From assembly GCA_045604405.1 (NCBI GenBank), contig JAZUNZ010000035.1, positions 1-64,000 of the forward strand: 64,000 nt of DNA. The letters are read 5' to 3'. This document shows, piece after piece, positions 18,042-25,290 of this stretch. A program made the position numbers and the translations under genes. The notes beneath the pieces were generated by a model that was not told the origin of the DNA, did no database searches, and was given only the letters and a program-made list of their open reading frames with translations. Positions within the stretch are counted from its first letter, which is position 1; every line of letters starts with the position of its first letter. This stretch comes from UMGS1649 sp045604405 (GTDB lineage: Bacteria > Bacillota > Clostridia > TANB77 > CAG-465).

Positions 18042-18162
18042 ATAAGTGCATCACCTAATTGTTTGATGTGGACATTCAACTTGCGAAACTGAATGTTCCC
18101 TTTTATCTTATGTATTTCTACTTTATATATACGTATTAACACATATTGTTTGTTTTGTCAAA
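18015..18162 (-). ncRNA. Candidate antitoxin RNA antisense to the toxin 3' region
   Basis: Promoter on the minus strand: TTGACA (18156-18161), 17-base spacer, TAATAC (18133-18138). The transcript would start near 18126 and end near 18018. It forms three hairpins: ACATTCA/TGAATGT, CATCA/TGATG, and the terminator GCACTTATTT/AAATGAGTGC with a T run. It overlaps the last 27 bases of the toxin frame and the toxin 3' UTR, the convergent arrangement of type I systems such as txpA/ratA and bsrG/SR4. A near-identical orphan copy lies at 15048-15195. Confidence 0.6.
18015..18162. repeat. 148-bp direct repeat, copy 2
   Basis: Partner of 15048-15195, with three differences in 148 bases. Two of the three lie in the terminator stem and keep base pairing only in the minus-strand RNA (G-U or A-U, and C-G or U-G). 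Confidence 0.95.
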
Positions 18163-18183
18163 TATATATTATAAAAGATTTTA

Positions 18184-18546
18184 TTAATAATCATTTAACT
18201 CAATTTCTTCTTTATAGAAAGAGGCTTGATGAAATAATATTTTAATAATATTATTTTCTTTTTTCCAAATTGATGTCCTATATATATTATCGTTCCCACT
18301 CTTTGTTACATAGTGTACTAAAAATATATTATGTTCTATTGTATGACATGTAAAGTTATATATTGTTATTTTTCTGTCTTCTTTTAAAGCAGACAGCTCA
18401 TCTATTACCTCCTTTTTATTAAATATCTTACCCGATTTTCCTATTTCTATATACTCATCATCAATTACTTTATTTAAATATTCTATGTTTGTCATATATT
18501 CGTATTTAAATAAACTCTTTTCTAATTTTAGGATTTGTTCATTCAT
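18184..18546 (-). CDS. DUF4440/NTF2-like protein
   Basis: A 120-residue protein with the cone-shaped NTF2/SnoaL-type pattern: N-terminal helices (MNEQILKLEKSLF), LNKVIDDEYIEIGKSGKIFNKKEVIDEL, then beta strands ending FHQASFY. This pattern matches DUF4440 proteins. The catalytic role is unknown. It lies just beyond the remnant of the original spo0A 3' end, so before the element integrated it was probably the gene immediately downstream of spo0A. Confidence 0.65.
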   Translation of the reverse strand: MNEQILKLEKSLFKYEYMTNIEYLNKVIDDEYIEIGKSGKIFNKKEVIDELSALKEDRKITIYNFTCHTIEHNIFLVHYVTKSGNDNIYRTSIWKKENNIIKILFHQASFYKEEIELNDY

Positions 18547-18655
18547 ATCTTTTGTTCCTTTTCGTTTTATTCATATACTTTTGCATGATTTGATTATACG
18601 CTATTTATTTAAAAATTAAAACTATATATTATAAATTTCGTATTAAATTGCTTAA

Positions 18656-18722
18656 CAAAAAACTTCCCCTTTCATTAAATTACATTTAAAATGTAACCCA
18701 ATGAATAGAAAAAGTTTATTGC
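18656..18722 (-). terminator. Original spo0A terminator (remnant side)
   Basis: Hairpin with outer arms CTTTTTCTATTCATT and AATGAAAGGGGAAG and an inner stem TTACATTT/AAATGTAA, then TTTTTT. Homologous to 26275-26342 but with a different inner stem that still pairs, which supports a functional terminator. Confidence 0.75.
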
Positions 18723-18810
18723 TTTTCTCTAAATATATTTATAGGTTTTGTTGCGGATTTTTCACTTAAAATAACTACCTTTTTACATAGTTTGTAGGTT
18801 TTGTTAATTC

Positions 18811-18984
18811 CTACACCACGCTTCTCACAAGACTTCCTGTATTTTTACACTCAAGCCTAATTTTATCTGCAATTAGCGCTATAAATTCCGAATTAGTAGG
18901 TTTACCTTTATTTGAATTTACAGTATATCCAAATATTTTATCATGTACTGCAATTTCGCCTCTATTCCATGCTACCTCGATTGC
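18811..18984 (-). pseudogene. 3' remnant of the original spo0A
   Basis: 57 codons plus stop that encode exactly the last 57 residues of the intact Spo0A (from AIEVAWNRGE to SLVRSVV). Comparison with the intact gene shows 13 codon differences, all synonymous. No start codon or upstream part is present. This is the displaced host 3' end left by integration of the 7.6-kb element. Homology stops at 18986, next to the shared core TTCCATGCTAC (18965-18975). Confidence 0.92.
18965..18975. repeat. Attachment-site core, left end of the element
   Basis: TTCCATGCTAC, identical at 26586-26596 (7,621 bp away). It encodes Val-Ala-Trp-Asn of the conserved Spo0A effector domain. Homology to spo0A ends a few bases beyond this core on the element side. 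Confidence 0.7.
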
Positions 18985-19218
18985 ATAAGTGATTTACTTC
19001 CTCTTTAATTTGGCTTTTTATGTAATTTGCTTGTTTAATGTTTTTGTGTAAATTCGCAACCAATTTGTAGGGTTACATTTTTATAATTTGTAGCCTTATT
19101 TTACACTACTGATTTTCAATAGTCAATGCCAATAAATACGACCTTGCAAAAATATTTTTATTAGTTGGCGCGCACACCATAAAACAAATGAAAGTTAAAC
19201 ATTGGACTTTTTGGCGCG

Positions 19219-19250
19219 AAAAAAACAATAGAAAAATCTATTGTTTTTTC
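19219..19250 (-). terminator. Terminator of the SDR gene
   Basis: Hairpin AAACAATAGA/TCTATTGTTT with T/A runs, at the end of the SDR coding region. Confidence 0.65.
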
Positions 19251-19254
19251 ACTA

Positions 19255-19989
19255 TCAATAACCGCCATCTACTTTTATCACTTCATCATTTATAAAGTTA
19301 GCATCATCACTTGCTAAAAAAGTAACTACTTTTGCAATTTCACTTGGTTCAGCAAATCTTTTCTTATAAATCTTATTTGTTTCTTCTTCAATTAGTTCTT
19401 TTGGTAATTCTTTATTCATATCAGTGTTTACCCAACCAGGCGCAACACAATTAACATTTATATATGGAGCAAATTGAATCGCCAAATTATGTGTTAAATT
19501 AATTAATGCTGCCTTTGAAGCATCATAATCTATACTTGTAGGGAAAAATGTATTTATTCCATTAGTGCTCGATATATTTATTATTTTACCACTTTTATTA
19601 TTTAGCATTACTTTACCAACATATTTACTAACTATAAATGGTGCTATCAAATTTGTATTTAATGTCAATTTCCAATCTTCTATCGTTCTATCTTCAAACT
19701 CTTTGTCAATTGCAATCCCCGCATTATTAACAAGAACATCTATTTTTCCAAATTCTTTTATGATAGTTTCAACCATATTTTTTACTTCATTTTCATTAGA
19801 CACATCTGCTTTTAGCGCCAATGCTTTAATTTTATAAAGTTCTTCTAATTTTTCCTTTAATATTTGTGCTTCTTCGTGTGAATTTTTATAATTTATTACT
19901 ACATCATACCCTTTGTTAGCAAAATCTATTGCAATTGCTTTTCCTATTCCTCTTGAACTTCCTGTTACTAATACTACTTTTCTTTCCAT
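19255..19989 (-). CDS. Short-chain dehydrogenase/reductase (FabG-like)
   Basis: NAD(P)-dependent oxidoreductase of 244 residues, normal for the classical SDR family. Motifs: cofactor loop TGSSRGIGKA, NNAGIA, active-site Ser in INISST, YxxxK as YDASKAA, and the conserved PGWVNTDM. Similar to 3-oxoacyl-ACP reductases, but the substrate cannot be read from sequence. It is the left-most gene of the spo0A-integrated element, in the usual place for cargo, with its own terminator. Confidence 0.85.
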   Translation of the reverse strand: MERKVVLVTGSSRGIGKAIAIDFANKGYDVVINYKNSHEEAQILKEKLEELYKIKALALKADVSNENEVKNMVETIIKEFGKIDVLVNNAGIAIDKEFEDRTIEDWKLTLNTNLIAPFIVSKYVGKVMLNNKSGKIINISSTNGINTFFPTSIDYDASKAALINLTHNLAIQFAPYINVNCVAPGWVNTDMNKELPKELIEEETNKIYKKRFAEPSEIAKVVTFLASDDANFINDEVIKVDGGY

Positions 19990-20058
19990 TATTTCTCTCC
20001 CTTTTAATACTTTTTATTACTTATTACATTATACTATAAGAGCAAAAAAAATAAAAGC

Positions 20059-20085
20059 AATAGATTAAAATTAAAATCTATTACT
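20059..20085. terminator. Terminator after the resolvase gene
   Basis: Hairpin AATAGATTAAAA/TTTTAATCTATT type (AATAGATT...AATCTATT) followed on the minus strand by a T-rich run. Confidence 0.5.
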
Positions 20086-20094
20086 CTATTTTTT

Positions 20095-20709
20095 CTATTG
20101 TTTTTCTTCTAATATATTTACAAGTTTATAAAATGTTGTTCGCTTTGTGTTTGTATTCTGCATTGTTTGGTTTGCAGTTTGCGCACCTGCTTTCCACTTT
20201 TTATATTCTTCTATAAATTGCTCTGTTATTTCTGCTTTTGGTCTTCCTAATATTTTTCCCTTTGCCTTTGCTATTGCAATTCCTTCTTCTTGTCTTTTTC
20301 TTATATTTTTTCTTTCTTGCTCTGATACAAATGAAAGCACTTGTAAAATCAAATCACTTATGAAATTACCTAATAAGTCTTTGTGTTGTGTTGTATCAAG
20401 TAAAGGCATATCTAAAACTTTTATATCTGATTTGCACTCTGTTGTTAGTTCTTGCCACTCTTTTGTTATTTCTTTGTAGTTTCTTCCTAGTCTATCAATT
20501 GAGTGTAAAACTAATAAACTTTTTGGGCTATCTTTTAACATTCTTTTTAGTGTTTGATATTCTGCTCTATTAAAGTCTTTGCCACTTTGCTTGTCAATGA
20601 ATATTCTTTCCTTTGGAATTCCTAATTCTAGCATTGCCTCAACTTGTCTATCTTCGTTTTGTTCTTTTGTACTAACTCTTACATAACCATATACTTTTTG
20701 ACTTTCCAT
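20095..20709 (-). CDS. Serine recombinase of the resolvase/invertase family
   Basis: Site-specific recombinase of 204 residues. Catalytic domain: YGYVRVSTKEQ with the nucleophile Ser13, LLVLHSIDRLGRNYKE, and FVSEQERKNIRKRQEEGI leading into the DNA-binding E-helix and a C-terminal HTH (GRPKAEIT...TFYKLV). Size fits a small resolvase, not a large integrase. Within the element it may resolve multimers of the circular form. A 12-bp inverted repeat and several TTCGTAAA motifs directly upstream are candidate binding sites. Confidence 0.9.
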   Translation of the reverse strand: MESQKVYGYVRVSTKEQNEDRQVEAMLELGIPKERIFIDKQSGKDFNRAEYQTLKRMLKDSPKSLLVLHSIDRLGRNYKEITKEWQELTTECKSDIKVLDMPLLDTTQHKDLLGNFISDLILQVLSFVSEQERKNIRKRQEEGIAIAKAKGKILGRPKAEITEQFIEEYKKWKAGAQTANQTMQNTNTKRTTFYKLVNILEEKQ

Positions 20710-20749
20710 ATTTATTACCTCTTTTCTTATCTGCCATTATTATATAACA

Positions 20750-20850
20750 AATGTTCGTAAATGTCAATGCGTATTTGCGAATATTCGTAAAATATTTTTA
20801 TGAGTTTTACGAATATAATTTCGTAGTATTTTTGAGTGTTCGTAAAGGTA
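20750..20850. promoter_or_regulatory. Candidate resolvase (res) or operator region
   Basis: Perfect inverted repeat ATATTCGTAAAA (20781-20792) and TTTTACGAATAT (20805-20816) with a 12-base spacer, plus flanking half sites TTCGTAAA at about 20754 and 20840 and TTTCGTAG at about 20819. It lies between the resolvase gene and the Rep-like gene. Confidence 0.5.
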
Positions 20851-20876
20851 TAGTTTAACAAACACTCTTTCCAACT

Positions 20877-21719
20877 TTATATCATTGCTTGCATTTCTGC
20901 TATTATTTTTTCTTCTGCTTTTCTATAATCTTCTACAATTGCAAATACTTCTTCCTGATATGGTTTGTAGAATAATAGGTTTAAGCCATTGCCAAAATAT
21001 GATAAATCTTTCTTCTCAATTGCTCTATATATGAATTCATATGTAAAGCCTAATCTCCTCAAATCGTTTACCTGCTTAACTAACAGGTGCGCGATGTCAT
21101 AGTCTTGTGCCAACTCTTTCAAAACTTCTATAACTTCTCTCCTGTACTGTCTCTCGCGCCCAAGTAGTGTTTCTTTATTTAGTTCTTTTTCAATATCTAT
21201 TTCTCTATTATTAGCACTGCTTTGGGCATGGGTATTCCCAAATTGGTCGGCGCGATTACCAAAATCGGAATCAACTTTTCCCAAATTAGGAATTGACTTA
21301 CTCATTCCCAAATTAGGAAGCGCGCCCTCTAATTGTTTACTTATAATTTCTCCTTTTTCATTTATGTACTCATTCTCTCCAATTGGGTATAATACCTCAA
21401 TTGATTTGAATTTATCGTGGACTATAAAGCCCTTTTTCACAAGTCCTGATAAAACTTCTGCATAGTGATTTGATTGCATATTTGCTATGTCGCAATAATA
21501 ACTAATAGCCCAATAACAAGGCTTGCCATTTTTGTCTTTCTCTGCTTGTCCGCATATTGCATAATATAGTCTTCTTTCTCGTTCTGTTAATGCGCGATTT
21601 GCATATCGCATAACCACATCTGGTATCATATAAAAGCCATAGCCATTCATTACCATTTGACTTCCATTTGGCTTTTTGTTTATTAGCAAGAGTGGTTTAT
21701 TATAATTGTCATTTGCCAT
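20877..21719 (-). CDS. Replication-initiator-like winged-helix protein
   Basis: A 280-residue protein whose N-terminal ~120 residues (FYMIPDVVMRYANRALTERE, then YYCDIANMQSNHYAEVLSGL VKKGFI pattern) look like the winged-helix region of plasmid Rep or DnaD-like primosomal proteins from gram-positive elements. The C-terminal part (REVIEVLKELAQDYDIAHLL onward) is helical. No catalytic motif is seen. Its position beside the resolvase suggests it replicates the excised circle. The RBS (AAAGGAGAG) is good. Function is inferred, not certain. Confidence 0.55.
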   Translation of the reverse strand: MANDNYNKPLLLINKKPNGSQMVMNGYGFYMIPDVVMRYANRALTERERRLYYAICGQAEKDKNGKPCYWAISYYCDIANMQSNHYAEVLSGLVKKGFIVHDKFKSIEVLYPIGENEYINEKGEIISKQLEGALPNLGMSKSIPNLGKVDSDFGNRADQFGNTHAQSSANNREIDIEKELNKETLLGRERQYRREVIEVLKELAQDYDIAHLLVKQVNDLRRLGFTYEFIYRAIEKKDLSYFGNGLNLLFYKPYQEEVFAIVEDYRKAEEKIIAEMQAMI

Positions 21720-21889
21720 TTTTATCTCTCCTTTTTCAGCATAATTTTATGCTTGAATTTATAATTTGTTTATTTTTCTCTTGTCTATTTTACCCCCTAC
21801 CCACCTCATATTATTATTTATTTACTTTAATAATAATTTACAATAATAATATTTTACTTTCTTTTTTATATAGTGTAGTAGGCGCAGAC

Positions 21890-21950
21890 AATGTTTACAA
21901 TTTTTTCAGTAAGTTCGCGCCATTCCCACGAGGGGAATATTTTTTTATCT
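21890..21950. other. Inverted-repeat cluster upstream of the Rep-like gene
   Basis: GGCGC (about 21892) and GCGCC (about 21918) bracket a 31-base AT-rich stretch, and ATTCCC-ACGA-GGGGAAT with seven T follows at about 21923-21948. An AT-rich run of TAATAATA repeats lies just below (about 21808-21860). Could be an origin, a terminator for plus-strand transcripts or an attenuator of rep. The rest of 21720-21995 is AT-rich and has no supported gene. Confidence 0.4.
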
Positions 21951-21995
21951 TTTGTATATAAAAATCGTATAACTAACCCCCACTGATGTTCCTCT

Positions 21996-22229
21996 TTACT
22001 TTTTATAGATTTGTTGTATTGTATATTCTTTAAGTCTTTCCAACTGTGTAATTGTATCTTCATATTCAAAATATAACCTTAATTGTTCTCGTTTTTTGTT
22101 ATATGCTTTTATAAAATCTTCTTCATTTGTGTTTTCCATTTCTCTTGATATTCTCCTTTGTTCGTTTTTAAGCGCCCTAATGGCATTATCACACACAATT
22201 TGTGGTTGTATTAAGTTATAATAGTCCAT
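21996..22229 (-). CDS. Small charged helical protein of the element
   Basis: Unrecognised 77-residue protein, almost entirely helical and charged (RRISREMENTNEEDFIKAYNKK, cut here for length). Its start overlaps the end of the XRE-like gene by 14 bases, so the two are translated together. May be a regulator partner. Confidence 0.55.
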   Translation of the reverse strand: MDYYNLIQPQIVCDNAIRALKNEQRRISREMENTNEEDFIKAYNKKREQLRLYFEYEDTITQLERLKEYTIQQIYKK

Positions 22230-22416
22230 AGTTATTAAACCTCCTGATTTGGCTTTCTAAAAGCCTCTGCTTTTCTTCTGATAGTCCTCTGCTACCACTT
22301 ATGAAATTATAAAAAGACCCTTTTGTAATTCCTATTTGTGTTGCAAAGTAATTATATGTAATGCCTTGTTCCTCTTTAATTTCTTTTAACTTTTTTCTAA
22401 TAATGTCTTGTTCCAT
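22216..22416 (-). CDS. Small HTH (XRE-like) regulator of the element
   Basis: 66-residue DNA-binding protein with an XRE/Cro-type helix-turn-helix (EEQGITYNYFATQIGITKGS followed by FYNFISG). Divergent from the plus-strand genes at 22806 and 23152, across an intergenic region full of repeats. Probably represses the element's replication or integration genes. Confidence 0.7.
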   Translation of the reverse strand: MEQDIIRKKLKEIKEEQGITYNYFATQIGITKGSFYNFISGSRGLSEEKQRLLESQIRRFNNYGLL

Positions 22417-22617
22417 TTGTCCTCCTCGATTTAAAAAATCTAACCATTAACTTTAAAGAAAAAGGAGAGTAAATTGCATTTAACAATTTATTCAACTCAC
22501 TCTCATATTAAATGTGGCTTTTTAAGGTATTGTTTAGATTTTTTTCATCTTTTCTAATAAAATTATAATTCACTGCCAACTAGATTACAAATATTTGACT
22601 ATGTCAAGTATTGCAGT

Positions 22618-22745
22618 TAGTAGTAATAACTCTAATTTAGTATTATTTCTACTAGCGCGAATTCATTGCAAGAGTAAGCGCGCGAGGTAGCCAAGTTTGA
22701 ATTAGAGTTATTTCTACTAATTTAGAGTTTATACTACTAAACATT
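22618..22745. repeat. Inverted and direct repeats in the element's divergent intergenic region
   Basis: A 20-bp inverted repeat (TAGTAGTAATAACTCTAATT at 22618-22637; AATTAGAGTTATTTCTACTA at 22700-22719; 19/20) brackets a 62-base centre with GCGCG-rich sequence. Related direct copies start at about 22634, 22700 and 22719. This fits an origin, a res site or a regulator-binding region. The whole stretch 22417-22796 has no gene that I can support. Confidence 0.6.
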
Positions 22746-22751
22746 TTGGCA

Positions 22752-22769
22752 ATTACCTAAAATATGGTA
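22752..22769. promoter_or_regulatory. Candidate operator before the 83-residue gene
   Basis: Short palindrome TTACC-TAAAATAT-GGTAA about 40 bases upstream of the plus-strand gene. Possible target of the element's XRE-like proteins. Confidence 0.35.
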
Positions 22770-22805
22770 ATATTATGTCGTAATTTGTAGAAAGGAATGA
22801 TATTT

Positions 22806-23057
22806 ATGAAGATTACATTAGATACTGAAACAAATGAAACACTTTGTCCGCCTGAATTCTTTGCATATATTAGAAGTATTAACGATGCGGCTGAATTAAC
22901 AGGTGGCAAAAATACACTTACACCTGAAGCCTATTTAGACAAACTTGTAAAAGATTGTTCTAAAAAAATTGTAAACAAAAAAGAAAAACAAAAAGCAAGA
23001 ACTAAAACTTCAAAAGCAAGTAGAAGTAATAAAATAGGGACAATTCTTGGCGCATAA
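22806..23057 (+). CDS. Hypothetical protein with basic C-terminal tail
   Basis: 83 residues, unrecognised. The N-terminal half is acidic and mixed (KITLDTETNETLCPPEFFAY); the last ~25 residues are Lys/Arg rich, as in nucleic-acid-binding tails. The start at 22806 has AAAGGA nine bases upstream, better than the in-frame ATG at 22797. Confidence 0.5.
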   Translation: MKITLDTETNETLCPPEFFAYIRSINDAAELTGGKNTLTPEAYLDKLVKDCSKKIVNKKEKQKARTKTSKASRSNKIGTILGA

Positions 23058-23151
23058 CAACAAAATTCGACATTTTTATCACACGCAATATGTTTGAATA
23101 TAGGTAGGCAAGCAATATGCCTATCTATTTTGTATAAAGGAATATTTAATT

Positions 23152-23370
23152 ATGAATGAAATTATAAGATATTTAAGAGTTATAAAAGGTTTATCACAAC
23201 AAGACATTGCAGACTATTTATCAGTTTGTCAAAAAACATATTCAGATTATGAAACAGGCAAGACAAGAATATCTTTGGAAATTCTTATTAAACTTGCTAG
23301 ACTTTATAATGTAGATATGAACTACATAACAGGCATAAGCAAACAAACCAAGCCATTCCCAACAGAATAA
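23152..23370 (+). CDS. XRE-family transcriptional regulator
   Basis: 72-residue Cro/CI-type helix-turn-helix protein (GLSQQDIADYLSVCQKTYSD, YETGKTRISLEILIKLARLY). Likely part of the lysogeny-like control of the integrated element, along with the second HTH protein on the minus strand. RBS AAAGGA precedes the ATG, and a strong terminator follows. Confidence 0.8.
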   Translation: MNEIIRYLRVIKGLSQQDIADYLSVCQKTYSDYETGKTRISLEILIKLARLYNVDMNYITGISKQTKPFPTE

Positions 23371-23374
23371 AGAT

Positions 23375-23412
23375 AGCGCGAAAAAGTTAAACTAACTTTT
23401 CGCGCTCTTTTA
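23375..23412 (+). terminator. Terminator after the XRE regulator
   Basis: Perfect hairpin AGCGCGAAAAAGTTA/TAACTTTTTCGCGCT type (AGCGCGAAAAAGTT...AACTTTTCGCGCT) then TTTT. Confidence 0.75.
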
Positions 23413-23456
23413 TATGCTTTGTATTTATTAATAATTAGACCTATATATAATTAAAT

Positions 23457-24908
23457 TCACTTTTTTCCCTCTATTATATATTCATGATATTTTTTTCCAA
23501 ATCTATCTGATTTTCGGTTCACTCTGGCTGCAACTTCACTAAAATGCATTTTAAATCCAAACTTTTCAATACTTTGTCTTTCAAGTTCTGAGCAACTTTC
23601 AAATTCTCCTAAAACAATTCCTTCTTCATTTTTTACTATTATATGTTTTTTAGGTCGATTTCTGCTTGCTGACAATCTTTGTTCTTCTTTAGCAGAATAT
23701 GTGCACCACTTTAAATTATTTCCTATTTTTAAATAGTCAACGATTACTGACCTCTCTATTCCAAAAACACTTGAAATTTGCGAAGATGTTAGGCTAGAAT
23801 GTTCGTTTTTATACTTGCACACTTCATATATTCTGCTTTTTCTGGCATCCTGTTCACATTTAATCCAATCAGTATCATTTAAATTTATAATTGAAGATAA
23901 TTTAGAATTAAGTATATGTTCTCGCATCCATTCTAATGTTGATTCACTTGCATCTATTACAATATAATTTTTAATATTATTATTCAAAGCTAATTCTTTT
24001 TTCTTTCTATCATTTTCGTTTTCATTGTTTAGATTTTTTCGGTGAAAAGTTACCCTGTCATCATAATGTTGTCTTCCATTTACTTCAATTATTGCATTAT
24101 AATCCTTTAAATAAAAATCGTATCTATATTTTCCTACCCACTTATATGTTGTAGAAGATAACTGAGTAATAAAGTTAATATTATTTTGTGTTAAACAAGA
24201 ATGAACGAATTTTTCAGGATATGAAAATCCATCATTGCAAATTGGGCACGAAAATCCTTTTATAACCAAATCCGCTATTCTCATGTCTTTTTTGGTATTA
24301 CAATTAGGGCATTTAAAAATTAATCTATAATGACTATTTCTCGAATACTTTCTTGCATCATTTTCATTAATAAAGAACTTTACCAAATCTGGATTAGTAG
24401 TATTAATATCATTTATACCTTCCACTGTAGCATTTCCCGAGCACAACGGACAACCAATTCCTTTCATTAAATTATCTTCTAGCATCCAACCTTCATAGTT
24501 GTCTTTATTGCATTTATAATAATAATATTTTCTTTTTATATTTATTATTCTTTCTTTTTTTCTATCAAATCTCTTTTCAGTAAAACTTTCATATTTTCTA
24601 TCTAATATTATGAGATCTCGCCAATCATCTTTTAATAATGTTCCAATTTCTATCTTAAAATCTGAAGTATATAATTTCAAAAAGGCCCCTAAACAACCTT
24701 TTTTTAAATTACCTACATTAATTTGTTTCTCACCATATTTTTGATTGTAAATCTTAGCTTTGCTATCACTATATTCTATTATTTCAAAATAATCTTCAAT
24801 TTCACCATATTTAAAATTAACCTTATACCCTACCGAATTTTTCCAGTCAACTACATTATTATCTGACTTTAGTTTAGGGAGTTCTCCTAAATTAATCCAT
24901 TTTTCCAT
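23457..24908 (-). CDS. Zinc-ribbon and PD-(D/E)XK-like nuclease with NUMOD-type tail
   Basis: Large cargo protein of 483 residues. Three Cys-pair clusters (CPLC near 180, CPNC, CPIC) look like treble-clef or zinc-ribbon units. Then YPEKFVHSCL and a nuclease-like core with YRYDFYLKDYNAIIEVNGRQ (D and ExN/Q residues), similar to Vsr/DUF559-type restriction folds. The C-terminus (KKHIIVKNEEGIVLGEFESC) resembles NUMOD/homing-endonuclease DNA-binding modules. Start at 24908 has AGGAGATGAGG upstream; a longer frame starts at 24974 without an RBS. A defence or homing-type endonuclease is plausible. Confidence 0.6.
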   Translation of the reverse strand: MEKWINLGELPKLKSDNNVVDWKNSVGYKVNFKYGEIEDYFEIIEYSDSKAKIYNQKYGEKQINVGNLKKGCLGAFLKLYTSDFKIEIGTLLKDDWRDLIILDRKYESFTEKRFDRKKERIINIKRKYYYYKCNKDNYEGWMLEDNLMKGIGCPLCSGNATVEGINDINTTNPDLVKFFINENDARKYSRNSHYRLIFKCPNCNTKKDMRIADLVIKGFSCPICNDGFSYPEKFVHSCLTQNNINFITQLSSTTYKWVGKYRYDFYLKDYNAIIEVNGRQHYDDRVTFHRKNLNNENENDRKKKELALNNNIKNYIVIDASESTLEWMREHILNSKLSSIINLNDTDWIKCEQDARKSRIYEVCKYKNEHSSLTSSQISSVFGIERSVIVDYLKIGNNLKWCTYSAKEEQRLSASRNRPKKHIIVKNEEGIVLGEFESCSELERQSIEKFGFKMHFSEVAARVNRKSDRFGKKYHEYIIEGKK

Positions 24909-24993
24909 TGCCTCATCTCCTAAGTTATAATTAATAACTATTACAATTTCTATTATACTATATATTATAAACAATTAAAAGTTCTCTTATTTA

Positions 24994-25275
24994 CTACTTT
25001 TTAAATGTAATCATTTGGCTATTATCAAGCCTTATTTTATATTCTAATTCCTCTTTATCTATTTCTATTGCAGTATATATATCAATGCCAATTTTTATAT
25101 TTGTTTTTGTATCATATAATTCTATATATTTTGTTCTTTTGTTAAAGGTATATTTAGGCTTATTTAATAAAACTTTTATACTAACCGCGCCCACTATTTC
25201 AAGTTCAATATTTTGCCATTCCTGCGCTTGTAACTTACTTTTTAATTCTTCAATTTGTTTATCAATTGTATTCAT
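24994..25275 (-). CDS. Hypothetical protein of the element
   Basis: 93 residues, no recognised family. A short N-terminal helix (MNTIDKQIEELKSKLQAQEW) is followed by a beta-rich C-terminal part. It lies 15 bases downstream of the integrase gene, possibly co-transcribed. Confidence 0.5.
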   Translation of the reverse strand: MNTIDKQIEELKSKLQAQEWQNIELEIVGAVSIKVLLNKPKYTFNKRTKYIELYDTKTNIKIGIDIYTAIEIDKEELEYKIRLDNSQMITFKK

Positions 25276-25290
25276 ACATTTACCCCCTCT

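Noticed and set aside
21866..22069. 67-residue minus-strand frame overlapping the element's small helical gene
   Set aside because: It overlaps a better supported gene in another frame, has no RBS, and its 3' half runs through the hairpin-rich region upstream of the Rep-like gene.
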